A DNA stretch of 64,000 nt. Origin: Hymenopus coronatus. Taxonomy: Eukaryota > Arthropoda > Insecta > Mantodea > Hymenopodidae. A program made the position numbers and the translations under genes. The stretch lies in assembly GCA_030762935.1 (NCBI GenBank), contig CM060880.1, forward strand, positions 13,302,501-13,366,500. Direction: 5' to 3'. This document shows, one piece after another, positions 35,701-50,700 of this stretch; position 1 is the stretch's first letter, and each line of letters begins with the position of its first letter. The notes beneath the pieces were generated by a model. It saw nothing but the letters and a program-made list of their open reading frames with translations. It did not search any database and was not told where the DNA came from.

Positions 35701-38700
35701 GGTGCAGTATTGGAGGGTGAGACGTGGTCAGCACCTCAACCTCCCCCCTCCCCCAGCCAGTTAAGGTGGTCTTCATGACCTGGAGCTGCTACTTCTCCAT
35801 CAAGTAGATCCTCAATTGGCCCCCCCAGGAACCTCATAAGGCTGAAACCAGGTCTCCCAGTGGGGGAAAAATCCCCAAGCTGGTGCTGGGAATCGAACCC
35901 AGGTCTCCTGCTTGGCAGGCAGCCATGCTATTTATCTGAACTACTTCATACTTATATGTCACACAAGCAAGAACTATGTTATTGAAATTTTGAATTGACT
36001 AATCAAATAAAATAAAATTTATGACATAGGATATCAGAGGTAAACTATAGAAAGATGGTAAATGGTGGTTTAATTGTAGAATACACATGAACAAATAAAC
36101 TGTCTTTCTGTATTCCTGATAAATAAACTGCTTATTATTGGGGAGGAAGCTCAGAATTATGCAATTATGTTTCTAAATTTAATTGGTTTTCCAGATGTCT
36201 AGAAATGACATATGCGCCTGTATGGGGATCAGATTATGTTCTCTGTCAAATGACACATTTACCAAGGCTCATAATTATTTCAGTAAGTGCTTTTGAATTT
36301 TCATACATGTTAACAAAGTTTAATTTGAAATTTTCAGAGCATTCTTGGAGGAAGCCTGCAGAATCTTATTCCAGCAACAGATCGCCTCGTTAAAGCTAAG
36401 TCAGATGGTTCGTTGGCTTCTACTACTACCACAGCAACCGCTACAGATGCCAGTTTCTCCAAGATGAAGTCACGCTCTTTGGAGCCATTGACTGGCTTGG
36501 CAATGTGGAGCTCGGAACCTCAGATCATCGAGTTGACCAAAGGGGAACGTGGACTAGGCTTCTCTATACTGGATTATCAGGTGAGGAGAAAGGGAACACA
36601 CCTGCCCATTGTTGAACCTCCTGTTGCGAGGCCCTTCTCATATCACATCTACATCTGAGCAAACAACTTACACAGTTAAACTTTGCTGAAAAGCAACGTA
36701 TTTGTAATGTTTGTGCAATTTCCTCTATCTATTCTCTCCTGTTGTGCCCTCTGCATTGTTTATTTTGCTGTAGCTATAATAGAAAATAGAGCTACCAATT
36801 TTCTCATTTAAAGTGTGTATATTGACACATTAAATTGAGCAGAAAAAGAAAGAATACTATTCAGATCATTTTAATTCCAAAAATTGAGCTTTTTCAATGC
36901 TTGATGCACAAATGCTAATACCTACTTGGTAGATTCTAGTAGTGCTTGAAAATTACATAAGAAAATGTTTAATTAGTGTAATGTTGTCACTTGTATGTGT
37001 GTATTACATACTTGACTCTATTAGTTGTTTTAACAGTACTGAAATTGAAGTCGAAGCTTTTTTAATGTTTATATTATGCAATGTTTGACTAATGATGAGA
37101 GTAAATGCATTTATACGTGCGCACATTAAAGTTTAAATAATCTAAAATGTATAATCAATATTGTTTCTTAAATGTGCAGAGCTTTGAACTGCAACTTTCA
37201 TATCAACTTGAGATCACAGACCACTGAGATAAAACTTTACTGCAGGGGGGGGGGGGGGGGAAATCAGGGTCTCTAGTAAACATTCTTAATTCCGAAAGAT
37301 AATAGAATAATTTAGATTAATAGAGTGAGTAATAACCTATGAAAAAAAAAAAAAAAAGAGAAAGAGAAAGAAAAAGAAAAACAAAAAGCCAAAAACAATA
37401 TATCAGTTGTGCTGCTTGGATATCAATTTTTCACAGCGTACTGAACATTTAATCTCGCCTTATATGTTTATGCTAGTAAAACATATTATTTGTTTTCTGT
37501 AGCATAGAGGAACCTTTTTAGCAGAGTTTAACTGTATAGTAAAACATTTAGTAATGATAATGCTAGCAGTAATGCTTACTTATTTCTTAAATATTACATT
37601 TTCAATTAATTAGGTATTGATTTTGGCACCACTATTCATACAAGCATGTAAGATATAATATGCAAATTGAGGCATAAGAGGTTATTTCCAACAGCTTTTA
37701 AATTTTTTTTCTAACCTCACTTAAAACATTTGAATGAAGTACCTAGTCTTTTCAGGTAGAAAATATTCTTTGTTTCAACCTCAATAATTCATCTTTATAA
37801 GATAATGGTTATTAATAGCATTTGTCTCAAACAGTTGGCCATCCTGAATAATCTTGTGTTGCCTGTTATTAAAGCGCATGGATAGAAAAACATAATGTGC
37901 TACATTAATGTGACTTTCTCTAACCACTATCATTGACTTTTATACGGCTTCTACAAAATATTGTTTACCAAAGCTTATACTTTTTAATCTTCTTCATTTT
38001 AATTGAGGTAAATATTAGTAGAAATCACTTCATTAGACATTTCATTGTAGGTACAAGAAAAATACAGAAAACCCTGTCAAATGTTCAAAAGCAGATTGCT
38101 TGTTCTGACCTTAAAATTTCATAAGTTTTCATGATATGGCAAGAACAACTGAATTTTATAGCAGTTCAAAAGTGACAAACTTTAAAAACTTCAAGCAAAT
38201 ATGAATAGATATATCTGAAATGGCTAATGCTACAAAAAGAGTTAAGTATTTTTAATAGATTTACATTTTATCTGCACTAAATTTTTGACTATCTCTTAAA
38301 GTTTACTATTTATACAAATTTAAATAAAGTCCTTCTGAATTAGAATGAATTAGTAAAAAGCTCAAGATGCATATTTTGTCATGCACAATCTTAAACATTT
38401 GGTATTTTAATCAAAATCATTAAATCTATTTAGTGAAAATTAAGCAATGAAAATCTTTCTATTTGAAGAGTGGTTGCAAATTTTCTTGAAACTCTTTTGT
38501 GTCGCATCCTTGAAGAATGCTGAACTGACTTTTTGTCTTTGAGTTATGCAATTCGGACTTACTCATGGACTTTTACTTAAAAGAAAATAGGCTTTTCTTC
38601 TTTTATATGTGGGACCTTAAAACAGGTATTTCTCAGTACTGAATTTTTAGTGGAATACAATACTTTCTGTATCTACTATATATGTTGTACATATGAGCCA

Positions 38701-41700
38701 GAGAAGGTTGTAAAAAGCATTATTAGAGTGGCCAGTTCAATAGCAGTTGAACCAGAGACCTCCCAAATGCAAGACTCCCACTCAGTATTATTCAGAAATT
38801 GGTGACAAATGTAAATGGAGAACTATATAAAATCATATATATGTTGAAATAATTTAATCCCCCTCCCTCCCCTCATTTTTATTATTTTATTTTTATTTAT
38901 ATTTGTTTTGATTCTTCCAGCATGTGTGAGTTTGTCTTGTATACTTTATGCTTTAAGTTACCCCAGAGATAGAAATCATAGGGGGTAAGGTCAGGGGGCA
39001 GAGGGGGTCACAAATCTCTACTAATGAAACACATTTTCAGTTGTTCTCATCAAAAGATTGGCTGTATGAGCTGTTGCAAAGTCTTGCTGAAAAAAAGAAA
39101 AAATCACGCACCCTATCTATTAATTCTCTAAAAAAAGGGGCTAAAAAATTGTATGTACATATGTATGGGCATCAACTGTTGACTCAAAAAAAAAATTGGG
39201 CTTATAACTCTTTCTCCGCAAATGGCGCACCTTACACCAATTTTTTTTTTTGTCATGAAGGGGTATTTCATGAACAATATTAGGTTTCTCAGAGCTCCAA
39301 TAGCTATTATTTTGTGTACACACACATATCCATGAAGGTGGAACCAAGCCTTGTCCGTGAAAAATATCAAACGTGGTCAATTTTGCCATTGTATACACTA
39401 TTGACACTCCACTCACAAAATGTGTTAACACATACAAATCATAAATAAATACATGCCAAGCAATAGAAAACACATGCTGAGCCATAATATACTATGTGAC
39501 TAAATACGGGACAAAATAATAAAGCATATTGGTAGTAACTCAATCACACGATATCACCATCAGCTCAATGCTGCACTTTCAGAGCAGAGAAAAACAAGTC
39601 AGCACTGTGACGTTGTATACAGCAGCTGTGTGTTATCATGTTTCCGCGTATGCAGTGGAAAAACACAGCACAACCATTTGGATGTATTGGGGTCGCACAG
39701 TATTTTATAACACATTCTTCATTTTCATTAATTAAAATTTTTTTTTTCATTGCTTTAAAACAATATTATTTTGTCCTTTTTCATCAATTTACCCCGTCTT
39801 CACCTACTTATCACTAGGTTTTATTATTCTTATAAAGACATGATATCTTTCCTTTGTTATTGCCGTTATTTGTTTCCTTTGACTCAATCAGCTTTATTAT
39901 TTCATATCTTTATGTTACTTTCACTTAATAAAAATTTCACCCTAAACTTTAATAAATGATTCACTTTTAAATATTAACAGTTTATGTTCACTGTTAATAA
40001 TTCTTATTGGTATTAAATAAATACATGTTTCTGGATCTTGAACCTTTTTAGTTTTCTTCTTGATGCAATTAATCAAGAAAGATGATTTCTTTTCTACATT
40101 TCATACATTTGTTTTGAAGCTATATGACACTGAATAATACATTGATTGTAGAGATGAGGATGAAGGTAATGGTGGATCCAATACTAAGTAGAGGACCAGT
40201 AAGTTTGTATCTTTTTTGGACTCATTTTTGTTTTCAAGAAACGACTGAAATTATTTTGTCATTGCTCTCAGTTTAATTAAATTTTTTTTGCAAATGCTTC
40301 ATAATTTGAAGGTTCATCAGCAACATTTAAAGCTTCTTTAAATTCAGACAACTTTTTAATATTTTACAGTCTTTATTACCAACTTAAATTTCCAAATATG
40401 TTTAGCACATCCTTATAATATGACCTGGAATACGTGCATCTCCTTTCAGTGAAATACATTCACACTGTAATAGGAATGGATGAAGAGCTGCTTTGTTTTA
40501 GATGTTTTAAAATTTTCTTGCTACAGGTCTTTAATAAGTACAAACAATTCCAACGATATCTTACATGCTTGTAGTACTAGAAAAATTAATCTAAATTTCT
40601 CTGTAGTTATGTATGTATTCATATAGTATCCTTCCAGTATTTAGCAATTTCCTTATTGAAATCCAGTTTCATTTTATCAGAAAGAAAAGTCAGTATTTAC
40701 ACAGTGGGCCAAAAAAGTCATACAAAAAGTATCTAACAACTTGTTTCACATCTTCCCATCAGATATTAAAGATCTCAATGCGGTGCATTAAGGAAAGACT
40801 ATATATTTTATCATGTAAACACTTTCTAGAGTTTTTATTTCTATTGCAATTATCAGCAAAATATACACAGCATGTGTTGCAGTGGTAATTTTGGGAGTTG
40901 CCGGGAAATTACTGCACATAATAACTACAATGCCACATTGTTTTTTTGTTGTTTTTTTTTTTTTCAAATTATAAAACAAATTATTACATAAGTGTTATTA
41001 TAAATTATTTTCCTTTTCTCAGGAATGCATCCATTTAAGTGACAATATTTGTTATGATTGCTGCATTAACACTTTTTTCTTTTTTAACACAACACTTTTA
41101 TCAACTAAGTTGAAGTAAGTGCATTAACATTAAAAAAAATTATGCAAATTGTTACAGTATGTTCAAATTGTCTCACTTTTACACATCTATCAATCTATTG
41201 CATCGCTCAGAACTTGGCGTCATTGCATTAATCAAAATATTTCACATATTAACATGTGTAAATTTGCCCTTCAGGTTCCTATAGAAGCTTGAATGATGAT
41301 AATTCAAGAATTTTCATTCATGATTACTACAAGTTGTAGTAGAGTATACACCTAGACTGTTCATCTTAAAATTGACTTTACTCTTATTATTAGAGGAGTA
41401 TGATATTAGTGTTAACATGGAAATAATTGTTGATTCATGCCAAAAAAGGAAACTCAGGCAACCAGTGCACCATCATAATGTAGCTTCTTCATTTGCCCTA
41501 GAAATACTGTCATACTTTCACAACCACATGCTGAGTACCCATGGCAGCTAATCAAAAGAAAAAGTCCTTATTGCAATAATTTAAATGGTGATCACCATAT
41601 TCTGTTATTGGTTAATTGGTTAAAAGAGATAATATTGCTGGTTACAGCAAAATAAATGAGTGCACATATTATAGTAATTCTAAAAGAAGCAGGTGAATAT

Positions 41701-44700
41701 AATGTTCTCGCTATCAGGTAAGACTTGAAGCTTTCACGGTGAGCATTATTAATCCATTCAAGGATACCCAGGAATGGAGACTAGGTGATAACAAAAAAAT
41801 CTTTAAAAAAATTGATACGTAATGGCATGAACCTCCAACGTACCAATATGATCAAGTCTTACATGCTATACCTGAGACAACATGGTCATTCGATCACATG
41901 GTGGCTGCAGTATTATCTGACCTTATAATTCTGTGCAATTAACGCATTCAATCAAAAACCCGTTAATATCCAACCATTCTATCACACCAATTGTTTTTGC
42001 TGGGCTGTCCCTGTCCTTTTTCACGGTTTCTCTTGAATGTAGAACATTCATTTTCACTGGATTTGAATCCGTGATCCTTGGTTTAATAGGTTAGCCATTC
42101 CTACCGTGCCTTAGACCTCATGACTATCACACCAATATTTTTGTTGGGTCTTCCCCGTCCTTTTGGTTTCTAGTGAATTCAGAGCATACATTTTGACTGC
42201 ATTCGATTCCGCGATCCTTGTTCGATAGGTTAGGTACTACTAACATGCCTTAGACCTCATGACTATCACACCACTTACTTTTGTGGATCCTCCCCATCCT
42301 TTTTCAGAGTTTGCCATGAATGCGGAACATACATTTTGACCGGGTTCAATCCCATGGTTAGATAGCCACTCTTATCATGCCTATGACTGCATGGCAATAA
42401 ATCCAGACATCAAGGTTTATATCATTTAATGGAGTTATCTAATGTTACTGTTGATAAAATGGGTTATTTAACAATCATGTACAGGACGTCATATCATGTT
42501 CATATCATTAAAGAGGTTAATCATGGCTTCACGAGTGATCAGCCGTATCAGGTTTATAAAATCCTCCAAGCTTTCGGCCATTCTAACTTCATGGCCTTCT
42601 TCAGTGAAGTTGCTGGGAACTGTTCCACTATATACTCTAGCTAGGTGGGAGGGACTTGCATTGCCATGGCCAATGATTGCGTGGCGATCTGTGATTGACC
42701 CGGCTGATTCAAGGGATGTGTTTCGGCTTGTCCCTATCAGTTATAGCACTTTTTCAGCTTCTTTTAACAAATTGGAACCCAGTTTTCACACAAAGGTTTA
42801 TAAAATTGGTTCTTCTGAAATTTGGAAAATCTGGATTAGTATCAACTTACTGTAGCACTTCATTATTGTTGGCAACTTATTTTTAAAAAATAAATTGCAT
42901 TCTTCACAAAGTTGTCACATTCTTGATCACATATTTCACATGCTTTCATTTTTGTGGGGTGTAACTATTTTTCCACACTTCAGCTTTCTCTTATGAGCAT
43001 TATTTATACTTGTGACCAAAACACTGACGAGCTCAGAAGCTAATTTCAAATTTCTTTTACAGGAAGTATTGACCATCTGTCACAAAACTTGTAGTAAACA
43101 TTCAACACCACTATTTAATCTCCACCATGCTTATGGTTTACATAACTTGATGAACACAAGAGCAAATGATTCTAAACAGCAACTGCTGTAAACAATATTC
43201 CAGATATCAGATGATGCATACGAATTGTATGTAGGGACTTGTTGCTCTGTTTAATGGCATAAATCGGTTTTCTTAAACTCTTAGGTATTTGTATAGTATT
43301 TTATACCATATAAGAATAAATTCATTCTGAAATTTAGATTATTAGTAAGCAATCCTTCCTGCTTGCATTGCTACTGTGCTATACCATGGTGCTCTATTAG
43401 TGTGGGTCCATTGTGGTGTGAATCAACTTAAGAGTGAATGGATAATACATATAACATTTCAGAAAAAGATACTTAGAAATAAAGCTTATTGAAACACTGG
43501 GACCCCCAATTATTATGCAAAACTTGACCTAAATTAAGCAACAGTAGCACTACTATTACTGGAGGATGATACAGGTTAATATTGAAAGCATTTTCATGCA
43601 GCATTCATATGAAAACAATAATTTATTCACCTATTCTAATATACGGAAAATTTAAAATATAATTAAACCATTTGCATTTTTAATATGGGGTTGGGGAACT
43701 TGCTCAAGTTTTTATTAATGTAATGAAAGAAAGCTGTTTTTTTTTTTTTTTTTTTTCTTTCTTTCTTTACATAGTTTTTTTATTTCCAGTCCTGTAAAGC
43801 AAATTAAAACATAGCAACATAAATTGACTAAAAAAACATTTTTTTCTATGGATGCAACACATTAAGTAACTAAAATATTTTCAGGGATATAGATCCCTGA
43901 ATTTTGTGAACACTTTTTTGGCCCACTTAGTGTATCTTCTCTTTAAAATGCCTTTAAGCATAAGATGAATTATATAATTGCTGTCAGTGCATACTACTTA
44001 AAGCTATGGTTTTCAGATATAGCAGCTATTAGGTTGCTTAAAAATATTTTCATAATTTATATACACTGTGCTATGAAAAAGAGATGGAAATGCTCCAAGG
44101 AAATTTGATATGTTGTTCAAAGAACATAAGAAATACAAAAATAGTATTTTAAATTTTATAATATAAAAGTTTTAATTTATACAAGCAGCTTTAGTCAAGA
44201 CTTAGTGATTTCTGAACTTAAAACCTATAAAATTGTGGCACATAAAAATCTCTATGCATTTCTAGAGGGTGAAATAGGAAAAAGGAAAAGTTTGGTAGGG
44301 ATAGTTTATCTTATAACAATATATATTATAAATCAACATCACATATGCATCATTCATGGTGAGTTAGAAAAATGGCAGAATTCAAAGCAAAAGATATTAA
44401 ACTATTAACACTGAAGTAAATGCATAAGATTTTTATATTTTTTTTACAAACTTATGCTTGAATCTTTTTAAATTCTATTCATACACAGATGTTTCACAGT
44501 CTGTTAATTGTTCCTGTATCAACAAATACATTTGCTGATAAACAGACACATTTTGCAGTAGTTTAAAATGTAGTATGCTATCTCTCTTTTTTATAATAAA
44601 TAATACCTAACCAAATCATTAATTTGATTGACCCATTTAATTGCTTTAATAATTTAACTCCAGGATTTATTTAATGATTAATTGACCAAAAATAAACTGT

Positions 44701-47700
44701 TAATAACAACATAATTACTAAAATGTCTCTTCATTCTGGTTTTAAATTGCATTTAGTTGTATCATTATAAATTTAGTCACAAAACATTAGCAATTTGTAG
44801 ATTATTTTCTGAAAGTTTATCTTTTTTGGAAATTAGTTACAAATTTTTATGATCTAGTTGCTTGAGGAACTGTTATTATGCTGTATTCTTAATTTGCACA
44901 AGGATAAGTAAATATTTAAAGTAGGTATCTTTCAATTTTTTTAATGGTAGCAATATCTTCAGGAGTTTTCTGGCATTTAAATTTGTCTAAGTTAAAAATC
45001 ATTTATATGAAACATCCTGCTTATGAATTAATTTAAAACATTAGTGAAGCCTTGATTCAAGTGTATCTGATATTTACATGTTTGAGGGGTTAAATGAGAA
45101 TGTACAGTGCTCATGTTTTCATTATCCCAATTAATGACTATGAAACGCAGTCAAGTACAAGATAATTAATTCTTGAAAATTGTTTAATCTGCCTTTTGCA
45201 CTGTAACTCCTTTTTATGTCTTTAATTTTCTTAATCGCAGCCAATAGCCACTGTTACATTACACAAATAAACATTTATACATAATTGCATATTCATTTAT
45301 CAATCTCACCCATTTCATATATAATTCTGTGTGATATCATTCACAGACTTTACTACACAGTTCATATATGTTGTAGTTGGGTCATGGCATTTCTAGTTTT
45401 TGTAAATTAGATGATGGAGGCCATGAGTAGACACTCTTGTCATGACATATGGCAGTGCAAAATTCAGTGCTGTCCATGTTTGGTCCGTCATTGCTTTGGC
45501 GCTGTAGAACTGGGTCCATACTTCTGCTCTTTTATCCCCCATGGTCTTCAGTTGTTTCTAAATCCACTGGTGTGTTGTAAAACTCAAAATCTTGGTAGAT
45601 TTATAAATATCCAGGGGTGATATTGCAACCAACAATAAACATTTCACAAAACATATAACATGTAGCTACTCTAACTAGAAATGCCCTGAAATTATTCAAA
45701 GCCAAAATCTTCTCTTTTTTATATCACAGTGTAACAGAAACTACTAAACTTGAATGAAAATAACCTTGAAAAGAATTTATGTGGGGAAAGGAAACTCTTC
45801 TTTTATTTATTAACAAATTTTACATTTGCATAGTGCTTTAAGTATAATAATTTCAGTGCTCTTTGAAAACAACATTTTCAATAACCCTTTGTCAGCAAAG
45901 TGGAGATTGGATGCAACCCAAAGGTTTATGTGAATGATTTAAAACAAAATGTCTAAACAGAACAGTTTGTTTAGCCAAAGTATTTTACTCACTGCCTTGG
46001 TTCCTTTGCATAAAATGGTTAATGCAAACTGTTTACAAGCTGAACAGAGTAGTGATGCCCATTCAGTTGTAAAAAGAAAAACAGACACTGAAAAATTGGC
46101 ATTGGGGTCAGATGTGACTACTTGGTTGTTATTATATAGCACATGTTTGCCCTTTGCTTTTCTTATAAAGTGGAGGTTTTATAACACAATTGTACAGGTG
46201 TACATATTAGTGGTGGCTGGGTTTTAAATGATTTCTTCTTAGAAACTGTACTCATCATTCAAAATAAGCACAACTCTGGTTTACTCACACAATGGATATT
46301 TGCATTAGACCATATAATGGGAACTGACCCTTGTTGAGTGCAGGAAGGCTTATACCACATATGTATATTTAAAATGGTTAGCTTATGGGGCGGTTGAACT
46401 GACTTGTTTTGCACTCTCAAGATAGTGGATGAGGTTGTCACTATGTTTCGCCTACACTCTAAGTTCCCCACCCCTACATTAGACTCTTAAGTTTGTTTCT
46501 ATGCACCTAAATCAGATTATGTCACTTTTCTCCAATTATAATCTTTGTTCAGGAGTATTATATCATAATAGTATTAACTTTGCTATTTAAAATCTGACTT
46601 GTACCCATTCTCTGAAAAGTTATCAATTTTCTTCATGGTATTGCCTCAAAATAACAATCCATGGTAATAGTATCAGGAAATGGGAACTCGTTGATATATA
46701 TACAGCAGGCAAATGTATTCTGACTTTCCCATAAGCCATTATGAATGTTTATAAATGTGTATTTATATAATGAGTTGGGTATTTATGATGAATTGCTGTA
46801 GTATGCCTCATAAGTATGATAGAACAAAAATGAAAGTTTACTGCCATTTTATAATTTTTATTCTTCTCCTCTTGTGATGGGGCAGTTACAACTTCATTTA
46901 TACTGAAATAAAAATAAAAAGTAATAATTAAGCAAGAATTCGCAATGGCTCGATTTGAGATATGCTTAAAATGTTATAATTTTATAAAAAGAAATTTAAA
47001 CTTTCGAATGTTCAGGCTGACAATTTATGGGTTAACAGTATTGGGGAGAAAGAATTAATTGATCATTGAGCTGATAACATTTCATAAAATTAAAATAATT
47101 AATTGGACCAAATTCAAAGCATTTCTCTCCTTGTTGGGTGCTTGAAACATGAGTGAAATAGGCAACATAATTTACTCAAATGAGATGTGGCAAGAAACAG
47201 GATTCCTTTAATAATGGTGTAGCCTTTCATGCCCAAAGTTCTCATTAACATATTCATCTTCTATTTTGGTTTTCATTTTAAAACCTGATGTTTCATTAAA
47301 CACTGTGGTGGACACCTTTAGGGGAACTAGTATTGCTTACAGATCTTACAGTACTTATACTAGTTGGAAGGGAAGTTACTGTGTTAGATTAAACCAGTTA
47401 CAAATCTCATTAATTTAAATTTTGTACTTTCATTTTATTTATGACCATTTTCTACGGAGCTATTTTATCTCAAAAACATAAAACACACACATGCTGTCAA
47501 TATTGCAACAGCAAATGACCAGCCACTAGCTAGGAGGGGTTGTGGAACTCTCCCTTTCAAAACAGGAGCAGGCTTCACCTTTGCTTGTTGTGTTTAGATT
47601 AAGCATCGTGGAAATCAAAATATGTAGTTCCCTCTCCTAGTTCAGTTAAGCTGTTCAGTATTTGTGAGCCGGTTCTCATGCTGACCTACCTTGCAGAAAA

Positions 47701-50700
47701 TTATTAATTATTTCTAAACTTATATAATGTCACATAGTTACTGCTGAAAATAGGTCAGAAATTGGTTACTCTACCTATCTTACAAGTAAGAAATTATTAG
47801 AAGAAAGATCATCATGGAATAAAGAATTTTTTTGAAAAAAAAAAAGTTTTTAAATGGCCGATCATAAAACAAAGTGCTATTATACTGTTTTGTTTGTAAT
47901 ACTTCTATGAAATACAAATTAAAGTGAATGTAGTACTTTTCTTCCCTCCATTCTTCATACAGACTAATCTTCTGGAAACTTCAGAATTTTTGTGATGAGA
48001 GGCACATTTTATTTTTGTGTAGTTAAGATATCCTTTAACCTATTATTTGACGAGTCGATTAATTACACTAAACAACACTTACTTGGGATTTTTGCTGAAA
48101 CATGTTTCGAAGGACTAGTTTCCTTCATTTTCAACTGGACATCATCTAATTCCTTGCAATGAAGCTGACGATATTGTAAGTGCTGTCTCCTCTGGTGGTG
48201 GTTCAATGAACTTGCTAAACAGATCCTTCTGTGGAACCTCAAAATTGAAAACCTTGTTTCTGTTCCTTACAGTGAAGAAGTGTTCCCATTTGGCCAGCTC
48301 TTGTCTTCCTGTTATGTGTTTAAGAGGTTTTGGTTCTGAATTTATATTGTGGTGTTTTGTCCCAAAGTGGGTGGCAGCTGCTCATTTTTCCAATTGTTTT
48401 TTAATTATGTTTCTGAAGTGTTCTTTGGATATTGTTTCTAGATTTCTTTTTGTTTTTCCAATATAAATCTGATTACAATTCTTGCATTCGATTTTGTATA
48501 TGCCCAATTTTTTCCTTGCTGGGATGACGTCCTTGATATTTGAACCTAATTCATTTTTTATGCTGTGACGATTTACTGGTGCTAGCTGAATATTGTATTT
48601 TTTGAAAATTGTTGACAAGTTCGAAGCATGTTCTGACAAAAATCCCAAGTAAGAGTTGTTCAGTGTAATTAATTGACTTGTCAAATAAATGAATATTACA
48701 ACACTGTTTACAAACTTTCATAAAAAGAAAAGTGATCCTTTAACCTGTTAGGTCATATTAGATGATGAATGAAATTGGTGAAATGAAGCTCAAATGAGTT
48801 CAGGGTCCGTTTGTCTTCTCAGGATAAGGTTAACCCCCCCCCCTCCCCTGCCCTCCAAAAACACTTATCTGGGTAATTCACCTTAACCAAGATTTGAACT
48901 TGGTACCTCTTGAATGTGAGGCAGGCTGCACAGTTGTTATGCCTGCTGGTCAGGAGGTTAACGTGGCTAGTGCCAGAATTCATCAACGATTTAATTTGAG
49001 GCCTTCCTGCTTTTTATGCAGCAAAAGAATAATTGTTGGTATTATTATCCTTGAAAATTGTAAATCAGTTTTAATTGTTAGTTGGTTGGTATCTAATGTT
49101 GAGCAGTTGGCAGTGAAGCCATTTTCTCTCCTGCATTCCAGTATTTTGAAGTCATATTATATGTCGACTCAAGGTTGGGCAGTGCAGTAGATGGTTTCCA
49201 TCCATGTCTTCTTTAAGTGTACAGAAAGGACACAGAGGAGATCTCACTATACCAATCCTGAATAAATGTTTATTGAGACAGTCATGGCCTGTTAGGAGTC
49301 TAAAAGTTGCTACAGAGGATTTTCTTGGTAATGGTCATGTTACTACATAAATTTTCCCATGATTTTCCTTTTGTTTGTAATACATTATCTTCTTTAATTT
49401 TTTTATTATATGTTGATATAATGATTCTTTTGACAGAGTGCTAACTTATTGGATCAGATGAATTTGATGTAATTCTACTACCTTTCTTGACTAGAAAGTC
49501 AGCTGTTTCATTACCCTGTATTCCACAATGTGCTGGTATCCATTGAAGTATTAATCTTTTATTTAAATTTATTGTTTCATGATTTTGCAGCATTCTGCAC
49601 TATTTAAGTTATTAGGTGTTACATCAGATGTTATGGATATAATAGCTGCTTTAGAGTCAAATAATAGTACAACTTTTTCATATTTACTTATATGATATAG
49701 TAGGTTCTGGAAAAAAACATTCCAGTTTATGATTCTGTATTAGTTGAGTCAAACTGTCACAGATCAAGAATAACGTTGAACCACCACTAAGGTTGCAGTT
49801 CTTAAGGCATTTTGTTTCCCACACACTATACTTCATTGCTCAGTGCTTACATTATTAATCTGTGGTCATTCTAACTGACTTATGGGAAAGGTAAAATAAA
49901 TTTGATATTCTGGTAGTGATTATACTAAATTTAAGTTATATTAAAATGTAAATATCATGAAACTACTTTTGCGATGAGATATGAATAGTTTTTTTCTGGA
50001 AATGGCTTTATTTGGAAAGGCTGTAATAGTATAAATTTATTATTCAGTTTGATACATGGTGTGATTAAACTAGAGTTTTTCTAGCAGTATTCTATTAGTC
50101 TGCTTTGAAAAAATGTGCACATTTAGAAGTTGATTGCACTATGGTACGCAGTTGCAGAAAGATTATTCTTGGCCTAAACCTGGGACCAGAAATAAAATGC
50201 TGCCATTAAATTATTTAAGTGTGCTAGCAGTTAGCTACTCTGTTTATATGTACATACATAATACACATTTCGCTTCTTGTAATTATGAAGTATCACCTTG
50301 TTTATTTTCTAATTAAGCTGCAGTATCCTTTATAATGTTTTCTTTGCCTAGCACAAAATATTTTCTGTATTGCTAGCACATTTTGAAACTACACCCATAC
50401 TTTATAAAGGATCTGCATCATGTTACAATTTTGTTATATATTTCTTCTGCTATGTATCCTGATGCTTTGACTATAGCAATTTAATAGGCTGTTTGACTAG
50501 TTATATCCTTCAAGGGAATTTCATCACACACATTTAAAATTCCTCCACTTTCAGGTGAGTGGTCTTGTTTTGTATTCAGAAGTCTGTTATTTGTCAGTTT
50601 TTAATTCTTGGAAGAAAAATCTGTTAAAAGGGTAATTAAGTTTGATATTGAGAGAGATCATACATACTTACAATAACTGTTTTAAATTTTGTAAGCTTTT

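Larger units (their letters stand above)
40697..43935. mobile_element. Possible Tc1-like element ends, 3.2 kb apart
   Basis: CACAGTGGGCCAAAAAAGT at about 40699 faces CTTTTTTGGCCCACTTAGTG at about 43914-43933. CAGT-GGCCAAAAA ends are typical of Tc1-like transposons. No transposase is readable between them, and the interior holds other repeats. It may be one non-autonomous element or two unrelated end fragments. Confidence 0.45.

Noticed and set aside
39041..39283. A + strand gene at 39.0 kb
   Set aside because: It is the antisense of a transposase relic whose conserved motifs are on the minus strand.
42429..42886. Overlapping open frames suggesting a gene near 42.5 kb
   Set aside because: They overlap in several frames in a GC-richer retroelement end, with no family match and no splice sites linking them to anything.
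45939..46471. Possible small genes at 45.9-46.5 kb
   Set aside because: Base composition is intron-like, there are no recognisable domains, and the frames overlap on opposite strands.
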